This document shows, piece by piece, positions 38,312 to 49,086 of a DNA stretch of 64,000 nt. The DNA lies in contig JARWKL010000001.1 in NCBI GenBank assembly GCA_029961685.1, positions 30,206,295 through 30,270,294 of the forward strand, written 5' to 3'. This stretch comes from Aristolochia californica. Its lineage: Eukaryota > Streptophyta > Magnoliopsida > Piperales > Aristolochiaceae. The notes under the pieces were generated by a model that saw only the letters and a list, made by a program, of their open reading frames with translations, was not told the DNA's origin and did no database searches. Within the stretch, counting starts at the first letter, position 1. Every line of letters starts with the position of its first letter. A program made the position numbers and the translations under genes.

Positions 38312-39657
38312 TAGGGTAATATTTCCCATTACGCATGATAAATCACATTACAATCATCCATGATCGTTGGGTCAGCTTTTTGTAGATGGGCAAAATAATG
38401 GCTTTTTTGACTCGGGTAAATATCCACCGCACGTGTATTTGAGAATTTAATGAGCGTTTGTTATTCTCTTCAAAAGCTTTGGATCCATAGGTGATTTGCA
38501 TCTTTAACATGTTTAAAACGTGCATATCCATTTTTTAATGCATGAGTGGAGGAAATCTCTTTCCTATAAAATTCTAAGCTGTTGGGGTTGAACTAGTGGA
38601 ATTTCCCAAACTTGGACAACAAATTTTTGTGTTCATCTGTGGTGTGTGAATAAATTTTTTTTACTTACATTTGTTATTGTTTTAATTTTTATCCATACTT
38701 GAACTCCAAAAATTTCATTTTGTTGTGATCTATTTGCCTTTTTGGTTTACGGGATGAAGGGAGAGCGAAAACTAAAAGTTTTGTTTTAGGACAAAAGAGT
38801 ACATGTAGAATGGAAATCCACAATGCACAAATGTAGAGAGAGATAATTCCATAGAGTTTCTGTAATTTTTAGGGATTGTAAGCTCTTCTTAGTTTTTTTA
38901 TATCAAGTTTTGCAATCGTCGGGAAAAAGGGGGAGGCATGGATTTTTAACTAAGTCTTGACTCCCAATGCATATGTGATTTATTATGGTAATATAGCCCG
39001 TTATGTATGATAAATCACTTTACAATCATTCACGATCGTTGGGTCAGCTTTTTGTAGATGGGCAAAATAATGACTTGTTTGACTCGGGTAAATATCCCAC
39101 CGTACGTTCACTTGAGAATTTAATGAGCGTTTGTTATTCTCTTCAAAAGCTATGGATCCATAGGTGATTTGCATCTTTAACATGTTTAAAACATGCAAAT
39201 CTATTTTTTAAGCATGTGTGGAGGAAATCTCTTTCCTATAAAATTCCAAGCTGTTGGGGTTGAACTAGTGGAATTTCCCAAACTTGGACAAGAAATCTTT
39301 TGTGTTCATTTGTGGTGTGTGAATAAATTTTCTTTACTTACATTTGTTATTGTTTTAAATTTTTTCCGTACTTGAACTCCATAATTTTCATTTTCTTGTG
39401 ATCTATTTGCCTTTTTGGTTTACGGGATGAAGGGAGAGCGAAAACTCAAAGTTTTGTTTTATGAAAAAACTGTACATCTAAAATAAAAATGCACAGTGCA
39501 CAAATGTAGAGAGAGATAATTCCAAAGAGTTTCTATAATTTTTAGGGATTGTAAACTCTTCTTAGTTTTTATATATCAGGTTTTGCAATCGTCGGGAAAA
39601 AGGGGGAGGCATGGATTTTTAACTGAGTCTTGACTCCCAATCCATAAGTCATTTCTT

Positions 39658-40332
39658 AGAGTAATATAGCCCATTACGTATGATAAATCACTTTACAATC
39701 ATCCATGATCGTTGGGTCAGGGTTTTGTTGATGGCCAAAATAATGGCTTGTTTGACTCGGGTAAATATCCCACCGCACGTTCACTTGAGAATTTAATGAG
39801 CGTTTGTTATTCTTTTCAAAAGCTATTGATCCATAGGTGATTTGCATCTTTAACATGTTTAAAACATGCAAATCCATTTTTTAAGCATGTGTGGAGGAAA
39901 TCTCTTTCTTATAAAATTCCTAGCTGTTAGGGTTGAACTAGTGGAATTTCCCAAACTTGGAAAAAAAAAAACGTTTTTGTTCATTTGTGGTGTGTGAATA
40001 AATTTTCTATACTTACATTTGTTATTGTTTTAATTTTTTTTTCCATACATGAACTCTAAAATTTTCATTTTGTTGTAATTTATTTGCCTTTTTGGTTTAC
40101 GGGATGAAGAGAGAGCGAAAAGTTAAAGTTTTGATTTGTGAAAAAAGTGTACATCTAAAATAAAAATGCACAGTACACAAATGTAGAGCGAGATAATTCC
40201 AAAGAGTTTCTGTAATTTTTAGGGATTGAAAACTCTTCTTAGTTTTTATATATCAGGTTTTACAATCGTCGGGAAAAAGGGGGAGGCAGGGATTTTTAAC
40301 TGAGTCTTGACTCCCAATCCATAAGTCATTTC
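39658..40332. repeat. Unit 60: type b carrying a type-g patch
   Basis: The front is type b (CAGGGTTTTGT, GATGGCCAAAA, AATTCCTAGCTG at about 39915-39925). After CCAAACTTGG it becomes type g: an A run followed by CGTTTTTGTTC at 39961, TTCCATACATG, GTTTTGATTTGTG and a GAAAACTCTTC variant near 40228. By the next unit start at 40333 the array is in type c, which follows b and not g. The foreign patch therefore spans roughly 39930 to 40230-40260. Its BamHI site is mutated (TGATCC at 39827). Confidence 0.8.
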
Positions 40333-41679
40333 TTAGGGTAATATAGGCCGTTATGCATGATAAATCACATTACAATCATCCATGATCGTTGGATCAGCTT
40401 TTTGTAGATGGGCAAAATAATGGCTTGTTTGACTCGGGTAAATATGCACCGCACTTCAGTTGAGAATTTAATGAGCGTTTGTTATTCTCTTCAAAAGCTT
40501 TGGATCCATTGGTGATTTGCATCTTTAACAAGTTTAAAACATGCATATCCATTTTTAAGGCATGTGTGGAGGAAATCTTTTTCCTATAAAATTCCAAGCC
40601 GTTGGGGTTGAACTAGTGGAATTTCCCAAACTTGGACAACTAAACTTTTGTGTTCATTTGTGGTGTGTGAATAAATTTTCTTTACGTTCATTTGTTATTG
40701 TTTGAAATTTTTTCCGTTCTTGAACTACAAAATTTTCATTTTGTTGTGATCCATTTGCCTTTTTGGTTTACGGGATGAAGGGAGAGCGAAAACTCAAAGT
40801 TTTGTTTTAAGAAAAAAGAGTACATGTAGAAAGGAAATGCACAATGCACAAATGTAGAGAGAGATAATTCCAAAGAGTTTCCATAATTTTTAGGGATTGT
40901 AAGCTCTTTTTAGTTTTTATATATCAGGTTTTGCAATCGTCGGGAAAAAGGGGGAGGCAGGGATTTTTAATTGAGTCTTGACTCCCAATCCATATGTGTT
41001 TTATTATGGTAATATAGCCCGTTACGCATGATAAATCACTTTTCAATCATCCATGATCGTTGGGTCAGTGTTTTGTAAATGGGCAAAATAATGGCTTGTT
41101 TGACTCGGGTAAATATCCCACCGCACGTTCACTTGAGAATTTAATGAGCGTTTGTGATTCTTTTCAAAAGCTATGGATCCATAGGTGATTTGCATCTTTA
41201 ACATTTTTAAAACATGCAAATCCATTTTTTAAGCATGTGTGGAGGAAATCTCTTTCTTATAAAATTCCAAGCAGTTAGGGTTGAACTATTGGAATTTCCC
41301 AATTTTGGACAACAAAACGTTTGTGTTCATTTGTGGTGTGTGAATAAATTTTCTTTACTTACATTTGTTATTTTTTTAAATTTTTTTCAATACATGAACT
41401 CTAAAATTTTCATTTTGTTGTGATCTATTTGCCTTTTTGGTTTACGGGATGAAGGGAGAGCGAAAACTCAAAGTTTTCATTTATGAAAAAAGTGTACATC
41501 TAAAATGAAAATGCACAATGCACAAATGTAGAGCGAGATAATTCCAAAGAGTTTCTATAATTTTTAGGGATTTTAAGCTCTTCTTAGTTTTTATATATCA
41601 GGTTTTGTAATCGTCGGGAAAAAGGGGGAGGCAGGGATTTTTAACTGAGTCTTGACTCCCAATCCATAAGTCATTTCTT

Positions 41680-42355
41680 AGGATAATATAGCCAGTTACG
41701 CATGATAAATCACTTTACAATCATCCATGGTCGTTGGGTCAGCTTTTTGTAGATGGGCAAAATAATGGCATTTTTGACTCGGGTAAATATCCCACCGCAC
41801 TTTCAGTTGAGAATTTAATGTGTGTTTGTTATTCTCTTCAAAAGCTTTGGATCCATAGGTGATTTTCATCTTTAACATGTTTAAAACATGTATATCCATT
41901 TTTAAAGGATGTGTGGAGGAAATATTTTTCTAATAAAATTCGAAGCTGTTAGGGTTGAACTAGTCGAATTTCCCAAACTTGGACAACAAAATTTTGTGTA
42001 CATTTGTGGTGTGTAAATAAATTTTCTTTACTTACATTTGTTATTGTTTTAAATTTTTTTCTGACCATGAACTCTAAAATTTTCATCTTGTTGTGATCTA
42101 TTTGCCTTTTTGGTGTACGGGATGAAGGGAGAGCGAATACTCAAAGTTTTGTTTTTAGAAAAAAGAGTACATGTAGAATGGAAATGCACAATCCACAAAC
42201 GTAGAGAGAGATAATTCCATAGAGTTTCTGTAATTTTTATTGATTGTAAGCTCTTCTTTTTTTTTTTAGATAAGGTTTTGCAATCGTCGGGAAAAAGGGG
42301 GAGGCAGGGATGTTTTTTTAACTGAGTCTTGACTCCCAATCCATAAGTCATTTCT
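41680..42355. repeat. Chimeric unit e/h (unit 63)
   Basis: This is the same composition as unit 53: e-type front (CCAGTTACG, CCATGGTCG, ATGGCATTTTTGAC, AAAGGATGTG), then h-type back from about 41922 (TTTTTCTAATAAAATTCG, CCTTTTTGGTGTACGGG, GCGAATACTC). The switch position matches unit 53. One ancestral chimera copied within a block is simpler than two independent events. Confidence 0.83.
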
Positions 42356-43702
42356 TAGGGTAATATTTCCCATTACGCATGATAAATCACATTACAATCC
42401 TCCATGATCGTTGGGTCAGCTTTTTGTAGATGGGCAAAATAATGGCTTTTTTGACTCGGGTAAATATCCACCGCACGTTTATTTGAGAATTTAATGAGCG
42501 TTTGTTATTCTCTTCAAAAGCTTTGGATCCATAGGTGATTTGCATCTTTAACATGTTTAAAATATGCATATCCATTTATAAAGCATGAGTGGAGGAAATC
42601 TCTTTCCTATAAAATTCTAAGCTGTTGGTGTTGAACTAGTGGAATTTCCCAAACTTGGACAACAAATTTTTGTGTTCATCTGTGGTGTGTGAATAATTTT
42701 TTTTTACTTACATTTGTTATTGTTTTAATTTTTTTCCGTACTTGAACTCCAAAATTTTCATTTTGTTGTGATCTATTTGCCTTTTTGGTTTACGGGATGA
42801 AGGGAGAGCGAAAACTAAAAGTTTTGTTTGAGGACAAAAGAGTACATGTAGAATGGAAATGCACAATGCACAAATGTAGAGAGAGATAATTCCATAGAGT
42901 TTCTGTAATTTTTAGGGATTGTAAGCTCTTCTTAGTTTTTTTATATCAAGTTTTGCAATCGTCGGGAAAAAGGGGGAGGCATGGATTTTTAACTAAGTCT
43001 TGACTCCCAATGCATATGTGATTTATTATGGTCATATAGCCCGTTATGTATGATAAATCACTTTACAATCATCCATGAGCGTTGGGTCAGCTTTTTGTAG
43101 ATGGGCAAAGTAATGGCTTCTTTGACTCGGGTAAATATCCCACCGCACGTTCACTTGAGAATTTAATGAGAATTTGTTATTCTTTTCAAAAGCTATGGAT
43201 CCATACGTGATTTGCATCTTTAACATGTTTAAAACATGGAAATCCATTTTTTAAGCATGTGTGGAGGAAATCTCTTTCTTATAAAATTCCAAGTTGTTAG
43301 GGTTGAACTAGTGGAATTTCCCAAACTTGGAAAAAAAAACGTTTATGTTCATTTGTGGTGTGTGAATAAATCTTCTTTACTTACATTTGTTATTGTTTTA
43401 ATTTTTTTTTCCATACATGAACTCTAAAATTTTCATTTTGTTGTAATTTATTTGCCTTTTTGATTTACGGGATGAAGGGAGAGCGAAAACTTAAAGTTTT
43501 GATTTGTGAAAAAAGTGTACATCTAAAATAAAAATGCACAGTGCACAAATGTAGAGCGAGATAATTCCAAAGAGTTTCTGTAATTTTTAGGGATTGTAAA
43601 CTCTTCTTAGTTTTTATATATCAGGTTTTGCAATCGTCGGGAAAAAGGGGGAGGCATGGATTTTTAACTGAGTCTTGACTCCCAATCCATAAGTCATTTC
43701 TT

Positions 43703-44375
43703 AGGGTAATATATCCCATTACGCATGATAAATTACTTTACAATCATTCACGATCGTTGGGTCAGCTTTTTGTAGATGGGCAAAATAATGACTTGTTTGA
43801 CTCGGGTAAATATCCCACCGTACGTTCACTTGAGAATTTAATGAGCATTTGTTATTCTCTTCAAATGCTATGGATCCATAGGTGATTTGCATCTTTAACA
43901 TGTTTAAAACATGCAAATCTATTTTTTAAGCATGTATGGTGGAAATCTTTTTCCCATAAAATTCCAAGCTGTTGGGGTTGAACTAGTGGAATTTCCCAAA
44001 CTTGGACAAGAAAACTTTTGTGTTCATTTGTGGTGTGTGAATAAATTTTCTTTACTTACATTTGTAATTGTTTTAAATTTTTTCCGTACTTGAACTCCAT
44101 AATTTTCATTTTCTTGTGATCTATTTGCCTTTTTGGTTTACGAGATGAAGGGAGAGCAAAAACTCAAAGTTTTGTTTTATGAAAAAACTGTACATCTAAA
44201 ATAAAAATGCACAGTGCACAAATGTAGAGGGAGATAATTCCAAAGAGTTTCTATAATTTTTAGGGATTGTAAACACTTCTTAGTTTTTATATATCAGGTT
44301 TTGCAATCGTCGGGAAAAAGGGGGAGGCATGGATTTTTAACTGAGTCTTGACTCCCAATCCATAAGTCATTTCTT
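43703..44375. repeat. HOR unit type a (unit 66)
   Basis: Diagnostic variants are CATTCACGATCG, AATGACTTG, CCGTACG, GGACAAGAAAAC, CATTTTCTTGTG, AAAAAACTGTACATC and GTAAACACTTC near the end. The long head variant is present. It matches units 49, 55, 59 and the front of unit 74. Confidence 0.85.
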
Positions 44376-45048
44376 AGGGTAATATATCCCGTTACACATG
44401 ATAAATCACTTTTCAATCATCCATGATCGTTGGGTCAGGGTTTTGTAGATGGCCAAAATAATTGCTTGTTTGACTCGGGTAAATATCCCACCGCACGTTC
44501 ACTTGAGAATTTAATGAGCTTTTGTTATTCTCTTCAAAAGCTATGGATCCATAGGTGATTTGCATCTTTAACATGTTTAAAACATGAAAATCCATTTTTT
44601 AAGCATGTGTGGAGGAAATCTTTTTCTTATAACATTCCTAGCTGTAAGGGTTGAACTAGTGGAATTTCCCAAACTTTGACAACAAAACTTTTGTATTCAT
44701 TTGTGGTGTGTGAATAAATTTTCTTTACTTACATTTGTTATTGTTTTAAATTTTGGTCCGTACATAAACTCTAAAATTTTCATTTTGTTGTGATCTATTT
44801 GCCTTTTTGTTTTACGGGATGAAGGGAGAGCGAAAACTCAAAGTTTTGATTTATGAAAAAGGTGTACATCTAAAATGAAAATGCACAATGCACAAATGTA
44901 GAGCGAGATAATTCCAAAGAGTTTCTGTAATTTTTAGGGATTGTAAGCTGTTCTTAGTTTTTATATATCAGGTTTTACGATCGTCGGGAAAAAGGACGAG
45001 GCAGGGATTTTTAACTGAGTCTTGACTCCCAATCCATAAGTCATTTCT
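44376..45048. repeat. HOR unit type b (unit 67)
   Basis: Diagnostic variants are CAGGGTTTTGTAG, GATGGCCAAAA, AACATTCCTAGCTG and a tail in which the G-rich tract reads AAAAAGGACGAGG instead of the usual five-G run. It matches units 50, 56 and the flanks of unit 60. Confidence 0.85.
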
Positions 45049-45721
45049 TAGGGTAATATAGGCCGTTACGCATGATAAATCACATTACAATCATCCATGA
45101 TCTTTGGATCAGCTTTTTGTAGATGGGCAAAATAATGGTTTGTTTGACTCGGGTAAATATGCACTGCATGTTCAGTTGAGAATTTAATGAGCGTTTGTTA
45201 TTCTCTTCAAAAGCTTTGGATCCATAGGTGATTTGCATCTTTAACAAGTTTAAAACATGCATATCCATTTTTAATGCATGTGTGGAGGAAATCTCTTTCC
45301 TATAAAATTCCAAGCCATTGGGGTTGAACTAGTGGAATTTCCCAAACTTGGACAACTAAACTTTTGTGTTCATTTGTGGTGTGTGAATAAATTTTCTTTA
45401 CGTACATTTGGTATTGTTTGAAATTTTTTCCGTTCTTGAACTCCAAAATTTTCATTTTGTTGTGATGCATTTGCCTTTTTGGTTTACGGGATGAAGGGAG
45501 AGCGAAAACTCAAAGTTTTGTTTTAAGAAAAAAGAGTACATGTAGAAAGGAAATGCACAATGCACAAATGTAGAAAGAGATAATTCCAAAGAGTTTCTTT
45601 AATTTTTAGGGATTGTAAGCTCTTTTTAGTTTTTATATATCTGGTTTTGCAATCGTCGGGAAAAAGGGGGAGGCAGGGATTTTTAATTGAGTCTTGACTC
45701 CCAATCCATATGTGTTTTATT
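45049..45721. repeat. HOR unit type c (unit 68)
   Basis: Diagnostic variants are ATAGGCCGTT, TTGGATCAGC, AAATATGCAC, ACAACTAAAC and CCGTTCTTGAAC. It has the short head variant. The inverted repeat near the BamHI site is broken here (CAAGTTT in place of CATGTTT). It matches units 51, 61 and the front of 57. Confidence 0.85.
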
Positions 45722-46395
45722 ATGGTAATATAGCCCGTTACGCATGATAAATCATTTTACAATCATCCATGATCGTTGGGTCAGTGTTTTGTAGATGGGC
45801 AAAATAATGGCTTGTTTGACTCGGGTAAATATCCCACCGCACGTTCACTTGAGAATTTAATGAGCGTTTGTGATTCTTTTCAAAAGCTATGGACCCATAG
45901 GTGATTTGCATCTTTAACATTTTTAAAACATGCAAATCCATTTTTTAAGCATGTTTGGAGGAAATCTCTTTCTTATAAAATTCCAAGCAGTTAGGGTTGA
46001 ACTATTGGAATTTCCCAAATTTGGACAACAAAACTTTTGTGTTCATTTGCGATGAGTGAATAAATTTTCTTTACTTACGTTTGTTATTGTTTTAAATTTT
46101 TTTCAATACATGAACTCTAAAATTTTCATTTTGTTGTGATCTATTTGCCTTTTTGGTTTACGGGATGAAGGGAGAGCGAAAACTCAAAGTTTTCATTTAT
46201 GAAAAAAGTGTACATCTAAAATGAAAATGCACAGTGCACAAATGTAGAGCAAGCTAATTCCAAAGAGTTTCTATAATTTTTAGGGATTGTAAGCTCTTCT
46301 TAGTTTTTATATATCAGGTTTTGCAATCGTCGGGATAAAGGGGGAGGCAGGGATTTTTAACTGAGTCTTGACTCCCAATCCATAAGTCATTTCTT
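45722..46395. repeat. HOR unit type d (unit 69)
   Basis: Diagnostic variants are CAGTGTTTTGTAG, TGTGATTCTTTTC, GAACTATTGG and TTTCAATACATG. The left arm of the inverted repeat is altered to CATTTTT. The BamHI site is mutated to GGACCC at 45891. It matches units 52 and 62. Confidence 0.85.
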
Positions 46396-47066
46396 AGGAT
46401 AATATAGCCAGTTACGCATGATAAATCACTTTACAATCATCCATGGTCGTTGGGTCAGCTTTTTGCAGATGGGCAAAATAATGGCATTTTTTACTCGGGT
46501 AAATATTCCACTGCACTTTCAGATGAGAATTTAATGTGCGTTTTTTATTCTCTTCAAAAGCTTTGGATCCATAGGTGATTTGCATCTTTAACATGTTTCA
46601 AACATGCATATCCATTTTTAAAGGATGTGTGGTGGAAATCACTTTCCTATAAAATTCCAAGCTATTGGGGTTGAACTAGTGGAATTTCACAAACTTGGAC
46701 AACAAAACTTTTGTGTTCATTTGTGGTGTGTGAATAAATTTTATTTACTTACATTTGTTATTATTTTAAATTGTTTCCGTAGTTGAACTCCAAAATTTTC
46801 ATTTTGTTGTGATCTATTTGCCTTTTTGGTTTACGGGATGAAGGGAGATCGAAAACTCAAATTTTTGTCTTAAGAAAAAAGAGTACATGTAGAATGGAAA
46901 TGCACAATGCACAAACGTAGAGAGAGATAATTCCAAAGAGTTTTTGTAATTTTTAGGGATTGTAAGCTCTTCTAGTTTTTATATATCAGGTTTTCCAATC
47001 GTCGGGTAAAAGGGGGAGGCTCGGATTTTTAATTGAGTCATGACTCCCAATCCATAAGTCATTTAT
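46396..47066. repeat. HOR unit type e (unit 70)
   Basis: Diagnostic variants are ATAATATAGCCAGTTACG, CCATGGTCG, ATGGCATTTTTTAC, AAAGGATGTG, AAATCACTTTCC, TATTATTTTAAATTG, CCGTAGTTG and GGGAGATCG. Unit 44 at 28918 is a more diverged match along the whole length. Blocks 1 and 3 keep only its left half, fused to h. Confidence 0.85.
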
Positions 47067-47743
47067 TAGGGTAATATATCCCGTTGCACATGATAAATCA
47101 CTTTACAATCATCCATGATCGTTGGGTGAGGTTTTGTAGATGGGAAATATAATGGCTTGTTTGACTCGGGTAAATATCCCACCACACCTTTACTTCAGAA
47201 TTTAATGAGCGTTTGTTATTCTCTTCAAATGCTTAGGATCCATACGTGATATGCATCTTTAACATGTTTAAAACATGCAAATCCTTTTTTTAAGCATCTG
47301 TGGAGGAAATCTTTTTCTAATAAAATTCGAAGCTGTTAGGGTTGAACTAGTCGAATTTCCCAAACTTGGACAACAAAACTTTTGTGTACATTTGTGGTGT
47401 GTAAATAAATTTTCTTTACTTACATTTGTTATTGTTTTAAATTTTTTTCCGTCCATGAACTCTAAAATTTTCATTTTGTTGTGATCTATTTGCCTTTTTG
47501 GTGTACGGGATGAAGGGAGAGCGAATACTCAATGTTTTGTTTTTAGAAAAAAGAGTACATGTAGAATAGAAATGCACAATCCACAAACGTAGAGAGAGAT
47601 AATTCCATAGAGTTTCTGTAATTTTTATTGATTGTAGGCTCTTCTTTGTTTTTATAGTTAAGGTTTTGCAATCGTCGGGAAAAAGGGGGAGGCAGGGGTT
47701 TTTTTTTAACTGAGTCTTGACTCCCAATCCATAAGTCATTTCT
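47067..47743. repeat. HOR unit type h (unit 71)
   Basis: Diagnostic variants in the front are CCCGTTGCACATG, GGTGAGGTTTTG and GAAATATAATGG. In the back they are CTTTTTCTAATAAAATTCG, GTCGAATTTCCC, TGTGTACATTTG, CCGTCCATG, GGTGTACGGG, GCGAATACTC, TTTATTGATTG and a GGGG followed by nine T. Among units 49-73 only this unit keeps an h-type front, and the front resembles diverged unit 45 at 29590. The h back occurs in units 53, 57 and 63. Confidence 0.82.
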
Positions 47744-48413
47744 TAGGGTAATATTTCCCATTACGCATGATAAATCACATTACAATCCTCCATGATCGTT
47801 GGGTCAGCTTTTTGTAGATGGGCAAAATAATGGCTTTTTTTACTCGGGTAAATATCCACCGCACGTTTATTTGAGAATTTAATGAGCGTTTGTTATTCTC
47901 TTCAAAAGCTTTGGATCCATAGGTGATTTGCATCGTTAACATGTTTAAAACATGCATATCCATTTTTAAAGCATGTGTGGAGGAAATCTCTTTCCTATAA
48001 AATTCCAAGCTGTTGGGGTTGAACTAGTGGAATTTCCCAAACTTGGACAACAAATTTTTGTGTTCATGTGTGGTGTGTGAATAAATTTTTTTTACTTACA
48101 TTTGTTATTGTTTTAATTTTTTTCCGTACTTGAAGTCCAAAATTTTCATTTTGTTGTGATCTATTTGCCTTTTGGTTTACGGGATGAAGGAGAGCGAAAA
48201 CTAAAAGTTTTGTTTTAGGACAAAAGAGTACATGTAGAATGGAAATGCACAATGCAAAAATGTAGAGAGAGATAATTCCATAGAGTTTCTGTAATTTTTA
48301 GGGATTGTAAGCTCTTCTTAGTTTTTTTATATCAAGTTTTGCAATCGTCGGGAAAAAGGGGGAGGCATGGATATTTAACTAAGTCTTGACTCCCAATGCA
48401 TATGTGATTTATT
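47744..48413. repeat. HOR unit type f (unit 72)
   Basis: Diagnostic variants are ATATTTCCCATTACG, ATCCACCGCACGTTTATTTG, CAACAAATTTTTGTG, AGGACAAAAGAG, GTTTTTTTATATCAAG, AACTAAGTCTTGAC and GCATATGTGATTT. It matches units 54, 58 and 64, and a diverged relative is unit 46. Confidence 0.85.
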
Positions 48414-49086
48414 ATGGTAATATAGTCCGTTACGTATGATAAATCACTTTACAATCATCCATGATCGTTGGGTCAGCTTTTTGTAGATGGGCAAAGTAAT
48501 GGCTTCTTTGACTCGGGTAAATATCCCACCGCACGTTCAATTGAAAATTTAATGAGCGTTTGTTATTCTTTTTAAAAGCTATGGATCCATACGTGATTTG
48601 GATCTTTAACATGTTTAAAACATGCAAATCCATTTTTTAAGCATGTGTGGACGAAATCTCTTTCTTATAAAATTCCAAGTTGTTAGGGTTGAACTAGTGG
48701 AATTTCCCAAACTTGGAAAAAAAACGTTTTTGTTCATTTGTGGTGTGCGAATAAATTTTCTTTACTTACATTTGTTATTGTTTTAATTTTTTTTCCATAC
48801 ATGAACTCTAAAATTTTCATTTTGTTGTAATTGATTTGCCTTTTTGGTTTACGGGATGAAGGGAGAGCGAAAACTTAAAGTTTTGATTTGTGAAAAAAGT
48901 GTACATCTAAAATAAAAATGCACAGTGCACAAATGTAGAGCGAGATAATTCCAAAGAGTTTCTGTAATTTTTAGGGATTGTAAACTCTTCTTAGTTTTTA
49001 TATATCAGGTTTTGCAATCGTCGGGAAAAAGGGGGAGGCATGGATTTTTAACTGAGTTTTGACTCCCAATCCATAAGTCATTTCTT
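48414..49086. repeat. HOR unit type g (unit 73)
   Basis: Diagnostic variants are GGCAAAGTAATGG, GCTTCTTTGACTC, CCATACGTGATTTG, TTGGAAAAAAAACG, TTCCATACATG, GTTTTGATTTGTG and GTAAACTCTTC. It matches unit 65. The left and right variant sets are found separately in diverged units 47 and 48, so type g itself looks like an older fusion of two adjacent units. Confidence 0.82.

Larger units (their letters stand above)
36314..38984. repeat. HOR block 2: units 55-58 (g/a b c/h f), shortened
   Basis: Only four units, starting near 36314, 36965, 37635 and 38312. Units 55 and 57 are chimeric. Types d and e are absent, and g survives only as the first few dozen bases of unit 55. Unit 58 is f with an extra-long T run in the preceding tail (GGATGTTTTTTTAAC), as in other h-to-f junctions. 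Spacing from 57 to 58 is 677 bp, the same as the e/h-to-f spacing at 35134-35811. Confidence 0.85.
38985..43702. repeat. HOR block 3: units 59-65 (g/a b* c d e/h f g)
   Basis: Seven units start near 38985, 39658, 40333, 41006, 41680, 42356 and 43028. Unit 59 repeats the g/a chimera seen in unit 55, without the 22-bp deletion. Unit 63 repeats the e/h chimera seen in unit 53, with the switch at about 41910-41925. Unit 60 is type b with an internal patch of type g. Shared chimeric junctions in different blocks mean that whole blocks were copied after those junctions formed. Confidence 0.85.
43703..49086. repeat. HOR block 4: complete eight-unit repeat a b c d e h f g (~5.38 kb)
   Basis: This is the fullest block. 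It contains eight distinguishable units, none of which shows an obvious within-block chimera apart from the older g fusion. The period is confirmed by equivalent sites: g to g from 43197 to 48583 (5386 bp), f to f from 42525 to 47913 (5388 bp), and a to a from 43872 to 49256 (5384 bp). Blocks 1-3 can all be derived from this order by loss of whole unit lengths at chimeric units. Confidence 0.87.

Noticed and set aside
39955..39975. Poly(A) tract as evidence of a retroposon insertion
   Set aside because: The A run belongs to type g units in general (also near 31900, 43330 and 48720), has no target-site duplication, and the unit length is unchanged.
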